Shown: piece by piece, positions 41,632-49,043 of the stretch
How positions within the stretch are numbered: the stretch's first letter is position 1
Layout: every line of letters begins with the position of its first letter
Assembly: GCF_900460955.1 (NCBI RefSeq)
Contig: NZ_UFUW01000001.1
Coordinates: forward strand, 1,362,738-1,426,737
Length of the DNA: 64,000 nucleotides
Reading direction: 5' to 3'
Origin: Cardiobacterium valvarum
GTDB lineage: Bacteria > Pseudomonadota > Gammaproteobacteria > Cardiobacteriales > Cardiobacteriaceae
Position numbers and translations under genes: made by a program
Notes under the pieces: model-generated
Seen by the model: the letters and a program-made list of their open reading frames with translations, nothing else
The model's database searches: none
What the model was told of the DNA's origin: nothing

Positions 41632-42396
41632 CTAGGGATGCGAGGCATACACGCGCCAGTAGGCGGCGTTGCGTTCCTCTATGAGTGCCGGTGGGAAACG
41701 GCTTTGGCCCGTCAGAACCCAACAATAATCGCAAAGATCAAATTGTTTGTCATACAACTGACATTCGCGTTTATCCACCAGTACCACCAGCCGGCGGTAG
41801 CGTTGTTGTTGGGCTTCCGGCAGCATGGGAAGCTGCCAGCTGAAGATTTCTTCTTCATCCGGCCCAAACAGACGGTCCGGCTCGGGATCATCCGGCACCG
41901 GCAGCGTGCGAAGTTGCGCACGTATGCTGTCCAGCTCGCTTTGCATGGCCTGGAAAATCCGGTCATTCTTGAGCTGCACCCGGCAGAAGGCCGCAGCCAG
42001 CTGCTCCAGCCGGCGCTCGGGATAGTAGATTTCCCAGTCGGGAACATCGACCAAGAGGCTGATTTTTTCCATAAAATACCGGCTATTGCGACGTAATTGC
42101 GCACGCGCAGCCGGAGCCAAGTCATTCAGGAAGGTGACGGCCTCTTCTGACAACAGGACACGGTAGTCCGGCCCGGTCAGGCGCTCCAGCGCCTCATAAA
42201 AGGCGTAGAGCCATTCGCCGTCTGCGTTGGCATAGGACAAATAGGCGGAGGGGCGGGCCAAGAGCTTGCCCTTCCTCGCCTCAATGAGGCTCTCTAGCTC
42301 GTCTGAGGGCTTTTCTTCTACCAGCCGGCTAATGAGGTCGCCATCGATGGCGATGGTGGTTTTGAACGTAAAAGTGGGTTTGGGATAAGTGACCAT
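41632..42396 (-). CDS. hypothetical protein
   Basis: 254 aa, soluble, charged, helical C-terminal half. No domain recognised. Start at 42396 behind CAGGAGAAAAACC; the longer frame to 42447 runs through the leader. It is the first gene behind R3. Confidence 0.65.
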   Translation of the reverse strand: MVTYPKPTFTFKTTIAIDGDLISRLVEEKPSDELESLIEARKGKLLARPSAYLSYANADGEWLYAFYEALERLTGPDYRVLLSEEAVTFLNDLAPAARAQLRRNSRYFMEKISLLVDVPDWEIYYPERRLEQLAAAFCRVQLKNDRIFQAMQSELDSIRAQLRTLPVPDDPEPDRLFGPDEEEIFSWQLPMLPEAQQQRYRRLVVLVDKRECQLYDKQFDLCDYCWVLTGQSRFPPALIEERNAAYWRVYASHP

Positions 42397-42472
42397 GGTT
42401 TTTCTCCTGTAAAAAACAAAAAAGAAATACAGGAGAACGCGCCGCACAGGGGAACGTTGCCCCTGCGGGTTG
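42397..42472 (-). promoter_or_regulatory. L leader of 41632 gene
   Basis: A: CCGC plus CAGGGG with CCCCTG plus GCGG. B: AGGGG(c)AACG/CGTTCTCCT with T-rich tail. C: TTCTCCTGTA/TACAGGAGAA, 10 bp perfect. Confidence 0.85.
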
Positions 42473-42508
42473 GGTGATGCTGCCGGGTGGTGGCAGCGTG
42501 TAGAGTCA

Positions 42509-42635
42509 GGTCGTCACGCCATCACACGGATGACGTTGCCGGATCACAGACGAGTTTGACGTCACGGATGACGCTGTGCATTCGCGCCGGCTCTTTGCGT
42601 TTTGAGTTCGCCAACTGTTGAGTTTGAGTATAGCA
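42509..42635 (-). promoter_or_regulatory. R header element copy 3 with extended -10 promoter
   Basis: TGCTATACT (TATACT at 42632-42627), then GTTGGCGAACTC, GAGCCGGCGCGA, hairpin 1 CGTCA/TGACG, AAACTCGTCTGT, CCGGCAACG and hairpin 2 CGTCATC/GATGGCG. A CTGCC/GGCAG hairpin separates it from the leader at 42397. Confidence 0.7.
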
Positions 42636-42656
42636 CCGCCGCTTTGCGGCGCAAGC

Positions 42657-42683
42657 AAAAACCGCCGGCGGTGCGGCGGTTTG
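42657..42683 (-). terminator. intrinsic terminator
   Basis: ACCGCCG/CGGCGGT stem and TTTTTG on the minus strand, between the nuclease gene and the R3 promoter. Confidence 0.8.
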
Positions 42684-42730
42684 GATTCGGGGTTGTGGGT
42701 GCGCTGTGTAATGTCGGTAGCCGCTGCGCC

Positions 42731-43417
42731 TCAATTGCCGCAGAGCTTTTCACACGGAATACCATCCTTGTCCCCGTCGAGACGGCTGACCCCGCACTGA
42801 CGGTAGTAGTACTGCGCCTCGGCGCAAGAACGCATCTCGCCACAGTAACGCTTGCTGCCGCAACTACCGAAATCGGCGCCGACGGCCGCTTTTGCCTTGC
42901 CGCCCTTTTTCTGTTTCGCTTGCTGTACCTGCAGCTGTACTTCTTTTTGGCCTTTCCGCCATTGCGAGGGCTCAACAATTTGCGCCTCGGGTTGTCCCCA
43001 CAGACCCTTAGCCGCTGTCTTGGCTTCGTCCTGGATCGCCGGCAGGTCATCTCGCCGGTTGTATTGGCTGTAGACCCAGGCATGACCGGTTGCGACCAGA
43101 TCGGCGTTGACGTCGGTCCCGTCCACGGTAAGCGTGCAAACATCACGCTTGTAGCGGTCTTGTTCGCGGCAGTCGGCCACGACCTGCTTGCCAAAGGCCA
43201 GCTCGCTCAGGCGCTGCCGTGCCCGGTTGCCATAGGGCTGGCTTGATTCCGGCGCATCAATGTCGGCCAATCTTATTTTGTGCTGCTTTTTGCCGGCATC
43301 AAGCACGGTCAGGGTGTCGCCGTCGCTGATACCGACGACTTTCCCCTCAATAGTATAGGCCTGGGCGTCCGTGCTAACGGCCAGTGCTGCCGTCAGCAGC
43401 CAGCGTAATCCCTTCAT
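42731..43417 (-). CDS. secreted SNase-like nuclease with excalibur domain
   Basis: 228 aa. N-terminal signal-like segment (LRWLLTAALAVSTDAQA), then a staphylococcal-nuclease domain (GISDGDTLTVL, IRLADIDAPESSQPYG, GRxR-type Arg in the catalytic region, VATGHAWVY). After a Lys/Gln-rich linker the C-terminus is an excalibur Ca2+-binding motif (CAEAQYYYRQCG, LDGDKDGIPCE). It would degrade DNA or RNA in the periplasm or outside. Start behind GAGGAGGAGG. It has its own promoter (43506) and does not use an L leader. Confidence 0.88.
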   Translation of the reverse strand: MKGLRWLLTAALAVSTDAQAYTIEGKVVGISDGDTLTVLDAGKKQHKIRLADIDAPESSQPYGNRARQRLSELAFGKQVVADCREQDRYKRDVCTLTVDGTDVNADLVATGHAWVYSQYNRRDDLPAIQDEAKTAAKGLWGQPEAQIVEPSQWRKGQKEVQLQVQQAKQKKGGKAKAAVGADFGSCGSKRYCGEMRSCAEAQYYYRQCGVSRLDGDKDGIPCEKLCGN

Positions 43418-43446
43418 GTCCTCCTCCTCTGGATGATGGGTCATAA

Positions 43447-43511
43447 AAAACCGGCGCGAGCCGGCAAGACAAGGTAAAAGCCCGCCGATCGCGGCAGGTT
43501 GCGTCATTATA
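43447..43511 (-). promoter_or_regulatory. nuclease promoter and attenuator-like hairpin
   Basis: TATAAT (43511-43506, minus strand) is followed in the 5' UTR by a CCGGC/GCCGG hairpin and TTTTTT (43447-43462). No arm complementary to the Shine-Dalgarno is obvious, so this unit is unlike L. Confidence 0.6.
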
Positions 43512-43574
43512 CGGTGCTGCGTCGGCCGTGGCGTTCCGTCAGTCCGGCGGCAAAGCTACCGACCGGCACCGCAA

Positions 43575-43670
43575 CAAAAAAAAACCGGCTCTAAGGCCGG
43601 GAATGATGGAGGAGGAAACAGGTAGGAGGGACCTGTTCCGATGGAGGAGTTCATAGATACCGTTCATGGT
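43575..43670 (-). ncRNA. putative sRNA with three anti-Shine-Dalgarno motifs
   Basis: Transcript predicted from the TATACT at 43682-43677 to a CCGGC/GCCGG terminator with TTTTTTTTT. It carries CTCCTCCATC, a hairpin AACAGGT/ACCTGTT whose loop is CCCTCCT, and CCTCCTCCATC. Repeated C/U-rich anti-SD loops are known in trans-acting sRNAs of several proteobacteria. A short frame from the ATG at 43666 (42 codons) is possible, but no ribosome site precedes it. Confidence 0.5.
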
Positions 43671-43676
43671 TGCCCA

Positions 43677-43686
43677 AGTATAGCAC
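43677..43686 (-). promoter_or_regulatory. extended -10 promoter of the sRNA
   Basis: GTGCTATACT on the minus strand, identical in its core to the promoters of R1-R3. No good -35 box. Confidence 0.6.
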
Positions 43687-43795
43687 GGTGTCAGGTTAGG
43701 CCACACCGCCGGGCGGCGTGGCCGGGTTACCGTGCTGACAGATGCGGCAGACGATGACCAGGCAGAAAAAACCCGGCCGGAGCCGGGTCGTAGGG

Positions 43796-43981
43796 TTACA
43801 GCCAGTCGTCATCATCGCCAAACCAGGGACGGTGATGCGAGGGCTGATGGTGATACCAGCACACCAGGGCGCTGACACAGATGAGGGCAATGATCACGCG
43901 CAGGCTGAAGACGCTGGTAAGCGTCTGGGCCAGCAACTCGATGGCGAGGGCCGAGCAGAACATGGCAGGTACATGCTTCAT
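43796..43981 (-). CDS. 61-aa membrane protein
   Basis: One long or two short hydrophobic segments at residues ~5-45, then a His/Trp/Asp-rich tail ending DDDDWL. The start overlaps the stop of 43978-44553. Small coupled membrane protein of unknown role. Confidence 0.6.
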   Translation of the reverse strand: MKHVPAMFCSALAIELLAQTLTSVFSLRVIIALICVSALVCWYHHQPSHHRPWFGDDDDWL

Positions 43982-44553
43982 GCGGCCTCCCCGGTCAGAC
44001 GACCGTCTTTGATCAGGGTAGTGACGAGCTGCTGATAACGCTTGTAGTCACCAAGATCGAGCAGACAGGCGTCAACGCCGTGTGAGGGGAGGGCATTGAT
44101 CATGTCGGTCTCGCGCAAGGCAGCTAGCAGCGGCGTACGCCAATGCGGCAGCAAGCCGAGCGGTGAGAGACGGTTTAAAACCGACCAGAGCTCGTCATCC
44201 CCGGTATTGCCGAGCAGCACCTGATGATATGTGCTGTTGCCGGCGATGATCGGGGCATAGAGCATGGCATGGACGCAGTCCTTGCCGTAGCGGCAAGTGG
44301 GTGGCATTTTGGTCTGCCGTTTGTCCAGTTCCTTGCGGATCTCGAGCCGGCGGCCGTCCACTTGCAGGGCGTTGCAGAGGCCGGCCACGATATTGCCGTA
44401 GAGCGACATAATCTTGCCGTCCCGGCCGATAAGGGAAACAAAGACCAGGTCACTGCCGTGCAGGACCCAGGCATCGCAAAAGATACCGGGAAAATTCTCA
44501 ACCGGCAGCACCTGGCGAGCGGACGTAGCCGCCGTGGGGGTTTGGTATGACAT
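43978..44553 (-). CDS. hypothetical protein
   Basis: 191 aa, soluble, basic in the centre, with Cys at YGKDCVHAML. Start at 44553 behind CGGAGTATCCCT. No family recognised. Coupled to 43796. Confidence 0.65.
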   Translation of the reverse strand: MSYQTPTAATSARQVLPVENFPGIFCDAWVLHGSDLVFVSLIGRDGKIMSLYGNIVAGLCNALQVDGRRLEIRKELDKRQTKMPPTCRYGKDCVHAMLYAPIIAGNSTYHQVLLGNTGDDELWSVLNRLSPLGLLPHWRTPLLAALRETDMINALPSHGVDACLLDLGDYKRYQQLVTTLIKDGRLTGEAA

Positions 44554-44614
44554 AGGGATACTCCGTTTTAAAGAAAGCAAGGGAGTACCCCCGCAGGGGT
44601 ACCCCTGCGGGTTG
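44554..44614 (-). promoter_or_regulatory. L leader of 43978/43796 unit
   Basis: A: CCCGCAGGGG/CCCCTGCGGG, 10 bp perfect around TA. B: AGGG plus GTAC with GTAC plus CCCT (bulged T), then TGCTTTCTTT. C: TACTCC/GGAGTA. Confidence 0.75.
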
Positions 44615-44629
44615 CGGCGCGTTGCGCCG

Positions 44630-45703
44630 TTATTTGATGATGAGGATGTCGCCGTAGGTCGGCGCATCCGGGGTGAGGTCGATGGCCTTGATCACAGTTT
44701 CAAAACGGTCGCGGTGTTCTTCCGCGACAATCTCGCCGTTCTCATCCTCACGTTGCCTGACCGTCTTCATTTTGACGGTACGGCCTTTGACCAGCAGCCG
44801 TTGCCGGCCATTGTCGACCAGGCCGCTCACGATCCCGGAGGCGATGAGCAGGCTGGTATGCCAGTCGGTCAGGTCGTGTACCGGACGGATGGCCATCCCG
44901 GAATCGCTAACGCCGAAACGGGTGTTGAAGTCCTGCCACAGGCCGCCATATTCGGCGAGCACGGCAGTGACCCCTGCGACATCCAGATCCGTTACCTGCA
45001 TGTGCAGGGCCTTGTTGTTGTCGCTGGTGACGTAGCGGTCCAGGGGCTGGTCCGGTAAGACCGGCCAGGCTTCCTCGCCGGCTTGCCAGCGCTCAAACTG
45101 GGTTCGCAGCGCTTTATCTGCAGCCCCGGGCATGGCGCGCTTCTTCGCGACGATGACGATCTGCTTGAAGCGGTCGGTCGCGGCCGCCCATACCCCGATA
45201 TCTTCGAAGCGGGCCTGTAACCAGCCGAGGCAGTCTTTATCAACGCTGTACTCAGGCACGATGTAGATGAGCAGGCCACCGGCATGCAGAGCCGGGTAAA
45301 AATGGCGTAGGAAGCGATGTTCGAGCTTTTCGCTCTTTTCGCCGGCCTCGCTGTCGCGCAGGCTCCAGCCATAGGGCGGATTTAGAAAGAGCACGTCGAC
45401 CGCGCCGGTCGTGACCTTGCTATCCAGGGCATCGCCCTGCAGCAGTTGCCGTATTTTTTGCCGTGCCAGGGCGGCACGCTCGACGTCGTCCTCGATCCCG
45501 TAGCAGGTGGCAAACGGAAAGCGCTCGCCCCGGGCAAGATAGACTAGGGCATCGCCACAGCCGCAGCAGGGGTCGAGGAATTTCAGGGGCTGCTCGCTTC
45601 TAGCGAGCAGGTGATCAATGCCGCGCAGGGTACCGTCATCAGTCGGATAGTACCCCTGCTTGGCGTAGTTGTGGGCAACGCGCGGGTGCATGAGCTGCCT
45701 CAT
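44630..45703 (-). CDS. DUF6094-like N6-adenine methyltransferase
   Basis: 357 aa. AdoMet motif I LDPCCGCGDALVYL, then VLFLNPPYGWSL (motif IV NPPY). Such class I methyltransferases with NPPYG are common on conjugative plasmids. The rest of the protein may be a specificity domain. Start overlaps the stop of the DUF3275 gene. No endonuclease partner nearby. Confidence 0.85.
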   Translation of the reverse strand: MRQLMHPRVAHNYAKQGYYPTDDGTLRGIDHLLARSEQPLKFLDPCCGCGDALVYLARGERFPFATCYGIEDDVERAALARQKIRQLLQGDALDSKVTTGAVDVLFLNPPYGWSLRDSEAGEKSEKLEHRFLRHFYPALHAGGLLIYIVPEYSVDKDCLGWLQARFEDIGVWAAATDRFKQIVIVAKKRAMPGAADKALRTQFERWQAGEEAWPVLPDQPLDRYVTSDNNKALHMQVTDLDVAGVTAVLAEYGGLWQDFNTRFGVSDSGMAIRPVHDLTDWHTSLLIASGIVSGLVDNGRQRLLVKGRTVKMKTVRQREDENGEIVAEEHRDRFETVIKAIDLTPDAPTYGDILIIK

Positions 45704-46476
45704 AGGACACCCCCGTCATCGGCCGGCAGCCACAACTGGCGTCGGGTGTCGAGGACATAGCCGAGGGCATCCAGTGCGGCACGGCATTTGGCGATATGCG
45801 CCCTGCCTATTGTGGTGTCGATCTTGTAGGGATCGCCGTAACACCAGCCCTCACGCTCGGTACCAGCAAGGAAAGCGCGCAACAGCCGCACGTTTTCATC
45901 CTCGTAGGCGGCCAGTGTGACGGACATATCGTCGTCCGCAGCTGTGGCCTCCGGTAGTGACGGCACTGCGGCGCGGTTTCCGCCGCTGGCCTCGCCCGGG
46001 CATGCTGCGCCCACGCCGTCCGATGACGTTTCTGGCAGTGTGGAGCTTGATACATCCGTCTCCGGGATATAACAGTCGCTGTCATCGGTATACGGCATGA
46101 AGCCGTCATTGGCGGCGTCATGCGCGAGGTAAGCCTCCTCTTCGGCACCGGCCGTGAAGAGCGTGTAACTGCTGATGACGGCGCGGATGCAGGTGCGCTG
46201 CTCGCCGTAGGCGCGGTAGCTGTAGAGCAGCAGTTCCGCGACCTGGAAGAGGCCTTCATGCTCACCTTCGTCCAGTTCTTGCAGCCACTCGTCGCGGACA
46301 GTGAAGGAACCGACGGTGGTGTACAAAGTGCCGACCGGAAACGGGCCGAAACGGCCGCTGATGAGCTTGACGTGCAAGGTCCCCGTAAAGGGCACCAGGG
46401 TTTGCCCGTCAGGTGTAGCCTCCGCTGTCTCGTCTGCAGTGGGGTAGGACGCAGGGAAATGTTGGGGATAGGACAT
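45700..46476 (-). CDS. DUF3275-family protein (long form)
   Basis: 258 aa. Residues ~28-100 match DUF3275: LHVKLISGRFGPFPVGTLYT, then GSFTVRDEWLQELDEGEHEG and IRAVISSYTLF. A long acidic/Ser-Pro linker and a C-terminal GRAHIAKCRAALDALGY block follow. DUF3275 is an ICE marker of unknown function. A short-form paralogue is at 57891-58250. Start at 46476 behind CGGAGAACCCCC. Confidence 0.85.
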   Translation of the reverse strand: MSYPQHFPASYPTADETAEATPDGQTLVPFTGTLHVKLISGRFGPFPVGTLYTTVGSFTVRDEWLQELDEGEHEGLFQVAELLLYSYRAYGEQRTCIRAVISSYTLFTAGAEEEAYLAHDAANDGFMPYTDDSDCYIPETDVSSSTLPETSSDGVGAACPGEASGGNRAAVPSLPEATAADDDMSVTLAAYEDENVRLLRAFLAGTEREGWCYGDPYKIDTTIGRAHIAKCRAALDALGYVLDTRRQLWLPADDGGVL

Positions 46477-46535
46477 GGGGGTTCTCCGATAAGAAAAACG
46501 GAGGAACCCCACGGGGAGTTCCCCCGTTTGGGTGA
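46477..46535 (-). promoter_or_regulatory. L leader of the DUF3275/methyltransferase unit
   Basis: A: ACGGGG/CCCCGT. B: CGGGGGAAC/GTTCCTCCG (one G-U), then TTTTTCTT. C: GGGGTTC plus TCCG pairs with CGGA plus GAACCCC (1-nt bulge), 11 bp. Confidence 0.85.
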
Positions 46536-46562
46536 GCTGCCTAATGGCAGAAAATTATCCGG

Positions 46563-46742
46563 CTACCGTCCGGCGGACTTGCCATCCAGTACGGTTACGG
46601 CCGGGGTATCGCCGGCAGCGGTTGGCTGCGGCATGGTTTCCGGCACGCTGGCCGGGTAAACGCTGCTGGTCAAGCTGGACGTCGGGCAGGAAGGCGGCAT
46701 GACCGCCCAACAGCCGTTCACCAGTTGGCGCATATTTCGCAT
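46563..46742 (-). CDS. 59-aa small protein
   Basis: Start codon placed exactly behind the L leader of this interval (CGGAGAACCACCT); 59 codons with Pro/Ser/Thr-rich centre and stop 27 nt before the next leader region. A longer frame in another register covers the same stretch but lacks a ribosome site. No family recognised. Confidence 0.6.
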   Translation of the reverse strand: MRNMRQLVNGCWAVMPPSCPTSSLTSSVYPASVPETMPQPTAAGDTPAVTVLDGKSAGR

Positions 46743-46815
46743 AGGTGGTTCTCCGGGTTAAAGGACAAGAAGAAACGGGGAACCACCTCACGGGGTGATG
46801 CCCCGTGTCGGGTAA
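46743..46815 (-). promoter_or_regulatory. L leader of the 59-aa gene
   Basis: A: CACGGGG/CCCCGTG. B: ACGGGG/CCCCGT then TTTCTTCTT. C: AGGTGGTTC plus CCG pairs with CGG plus GAACCACCT (12 bp, one C-A mismatch). Confidence 0.8.
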
Positions 46816-46822
46816 GAAGCAG

Positions 46823-47362
46823 TCAGATCAGGCCGATCTCGTGGAGCATGCGCTCGATACGGGCCAGCTCTGCCGGCTCCCGTTCCCGGTAAGTGCCGAG
46901 CGTCGCCGAATAGACGTAGCCGTAGCGGCGCAGGGGGAAGTGCTGAAAGGCCAGCTCATAGGCCTCGCGGGAATAGTCCGGCAGCACTTGCTTGCCGCTC
47001 ATGGTCCCGTTCCTGATGGCGTAGGTGCTGCAACCACAGCCGATAGTTTCTGTGGCGACGCTGACCCGGAAGATATCGTCCGGGTACTGGCGGCTGAGGG
47101 TGGCGATGATCCAGTGCGGGGCCTGTTCGCTGGTGCGCAGGAAGACGCGGCTCGAAGCCTGGTGGAAGGTGAAAAACCCGGGGGTACGTGCAAACCCCCA
47201 ATGTTCCTGCTGCCAGTCGCGGCGTTCCTGAGACAACCAGCGATCCGGCAGGCGCTTCAGGTGCGGTGGCATCGGGATAATCTGGTCAAAATCCCGTAGC
47301 AGCAGGATTGCTGCGGTATTTTGGCAGCTTACTCTTGTTGAGATGTTGAAACTGCCGGGCAT
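46823..47362 (-). CDS. YubB/DUF1281-like paralogue
   Basis: 179 aa. VSCQNTAAILLLRDFDQIIP and APHWIIATLSRQYPDDIFRV correspond to blocks in 33826-34509 and 49044-49703. The central WGTKWN-type block of the longer paralogue is missing. Start behind CGGAGGAACC. Confidence 0.7.
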   Translation of the reverse strand: MPGSFNISTRVSCQNTAAILLLRDFDQIIPMPPHLKRLPDRWLSQERRDWQQEHWGFARTPGFFTFHQASSRVFLRTSEQAPHWIIATLSRQYPDDIFRVSVATETIGCGCSTYAIRNGTMSGKQVLPDYSREAYELAFQHFPLRRYGYVYSATLGTYREREPAELARIERMLHEIGLI

Positions 47363-47438
47363 AGTCAGGTTCCTCCGGTGAAAAAAGAAAAAGCAGGGGG
47401 AACCGTTCCCCGCCGGGGAGGGTTCCCCTACGGGTGGT
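47363..47438 (-). promoter_or_regulatory. L leader of 46823 gene
   Basis: A: CCCG plus GGGG with CCCC plus CGGG. B: AGGGGAACC/GGTTCCCCT (extra C), then TTTTTCTTTTTT. C: GGTTCCCCC/GGAGGAACC (one C-A mismatch). Confidence 0.8.
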
Positions 47439-47494
47439 AAGTGAATGAAGAGGGGGGGGCAGCCGGATGACTGTCCCGGTGGCGGCCGGTTTCC

Positions 47495-47857
47495 CTAATC
47501 TTCGGGAAACTCGACCGACTCTACCCAGCGGTGCGGGTTGTCCGTGCAGCGCTGGTAGAGCGTTATGCTCTCAATTGAACCGCCATCCTGGCAGTTTTCG
47601 TACTGGATAACGACGCGCTCGGCGCGGCGCATCAGACGGGCGATGCCGTCCGGATCGCAGGGCCGTTCGTACGGCTCCTGATAGTTACTGCCGTACTCCT
47701 CGCGGTATGCGAGGGGGAGGGTTCGTGTCTGCCCATTAGGCAGTACGACCCAGGCCTTGTCCCGATACGAGGCAAGGCAGCCATCGAAACCGTCAAGGCG
47801 GGTGGCGGCGAGGGTTTCTATCACCTGGCGGGTGCTGAGGGTATTGGAAGTTTGCAT
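47495..47857 (-). CDS. hypothetical protein
   Basis: 120 aa, soluble, acidic, with several Cys and Tyr residues. Start at 47857 behind AAGGGAGAAAAACC. First gene behind R4. No family recognised. Confidence 0.65.
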   Translation of the reverse strand: MQTSNTLSTRQVIETLAATRLDGFDGCLASYRDKAWVVLPNGQTRTLPLAYREEYGSNYQEPYERPCDPDGIARLMRRAERVVIQYENCQDGGSIESITLYQRCTDNPHRWVESVEFPED

Positions 47858-47934
47858 GGTTTTTCTCCCTTTATGAAACAAAAAAGCAGGGGAAACCATG
47901 CGCCCGGAGGGGACGGTTTCCCCTGCGGGTGGAT
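47858..47934 (-). promoter_or_regulatory. L leader of 47495 gene
   Basis: A: CCCG plus GGGG with CCCC plus CGGG. B: GCAGGGGAAACC/GGTTTCCCCTGC, 12 bp perfect, then TTTTTTT. C is weak (CCCT/AGGG plus mismatches). Confidence 0.8.
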
Positions 47935-47955
47935 GCCCATGCTTGCGGCATGGGT

Positions 47956-48202
47956 AAAAGAAAAGAGGCCGTGGTCGGAGACCACGACGTACTTGCGAAT
48001 CCTGCCGACGGCGGTGTAGCTTCACCCTCTAAGAGGGGAATACACATGGCCGGCAGGTGTAAAGTCGTCACATACCTTGCGGTATGACGCCGGATTACAG
48101 ACGAGTTTGACGTCACGGATGACGCTGTGCATTCGCGCCGGCTTTCTCACGTTTAAAGCCCGTCGGCATTGGCAAAAAGTCTAGCAAGGCTTTTTGCCAA
48201 TG
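47956..48202 (-). promoter_or_regulatory. R header copy 4 with operator-like palindrome and attenuator
   Basis: The promoter (TTGGCA ... TGCTAGACT) lies inside a 13-bp inverted repeat, CATTGGCAAAAAG and its complement (48167-48202), a good operator. R4 (about 48064-48166) has hairpin 1 CGTCA/TGACG and hairpin 2 GTCATACC/GGTATGTGAC with a GCAA loop. Then follow CGGCAGGATT, GCAAGTAC and a CGTGGT/ACCACG hairpin with a T-rich tail, shared with R5. Confidence 0.65.
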
Positions 48203-48274
48203 TAAACGGATGTTCCCGGGTGGGGAGCCTTACCGCCGGTCAGGCACTGTCCGGCGGCAAGGCAGGGTGGTGTG

Positions 48275-48973
48275 TCAGTCAACCGCCTCGATGCGGGTGA
48301 TGGTCTCATCACGGAGGTCAAGGTGATAACGGTAGGCACCGATCACGACGCTGACGCAGACAAAGCAGGTGGTGCAGGGCTCACAGCATGCTTCCGGATA
48401 GCCGTAGCGGCGCAACACCCATTCTGGGTCGAGCAGATCCCGGCTCATCGCGGCCAGCACCGCCGTGGCCCCATCCAGGGCCGCTGCATGGTGCAGCACC
48501 AGCCAGCCGGGGATGCGCATACAACTTTTGTGGTCGTCATCAGACAGCACGGCATAATGCACGATGCCCTGGTAGGCATCTACCGACCGGACCCGCACAA
48601 TGTGCGCGTTGACGACGTCGGCCAGCCAGCCGTCTTCTACGCCCGGCCGACCGTGCCAGAGGACGACTTGAGCGGCATAGAAGAGTATGACCTCATACGG
48701 ATCAACCTCGGCGGTCAGTTCGGTGAGCAACGTCAGGTGCAGCTGTCCGTCGCTCATAGCGAGACGGCCGAGCCAGGTTTTCGCGCTCGTCGCCAGCAAC
48801 AGGGCAAAGCCGCCGCTGACCGGGTGGCATTCGTACAGGGTGATATTGACCGCCCGTAACTGCCGCTGCAGCAGGTCTCTGTCGAGACGGCCGGCCGGCA
48901 TGGTGGTGAGGATGCCGGCCAGCAGCTGCTGCAACCGGTGCAATTCGTGCAAATCATGGATTTGGGAATTCAT
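48275..48973 (-). CDS. hypothetical protein
   Basis: 232 aa, soluble, with a Cys-rich segment near the C-terminus (EACCEPCTTCFVC) that may bind metal. Start behind CAGGAGTATTAG. Last gene of the R5-headed unit; an imperfect CCTTGCCGCCGG inverted repeat without a T-run follows. No family recognised. Confidence 0.65.
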   Translation of the reverse strand: MNSQIHDLHELHRLQQLLAGILTTMPAGRLDRDLLQRQLRAVNITLYECHPVSGGFALLLATSAKTWLGRLAMSDGQLHLTLLTELTAEVDPYEVILFYAAQVVLWHGRPGVEDGWLADVVNAHIVRVRSVDAYQGIVHYAVLSDDDHKSCMRIPGWLVLHHAAALDGATAVLAAMSRDLLDPEWVLRRYGYPEACCEPCTTCFVCVSVVIGAYRYHLDLRDETITRIEAVD

Positions 48974-49032
48974 CTAATACTCCTGATGGGTAAAACAGAC
49001 AGGAGCACCCCGCAGGGGCCCCTGCGGGTGGT
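48974..49032 (-). promoter_or_regulatory. L leader of 48275 gene
   Basis: A: CCCGCAGGGG/CCCCTGCGGG. B: CAGGGGC/GCTCCTG (one G-U), then TCTGTTTT. C: CTCCTG/CAGGAG. Confidence 0.8.
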
Positions 49033-49043
49033 GAAGGAACGAC

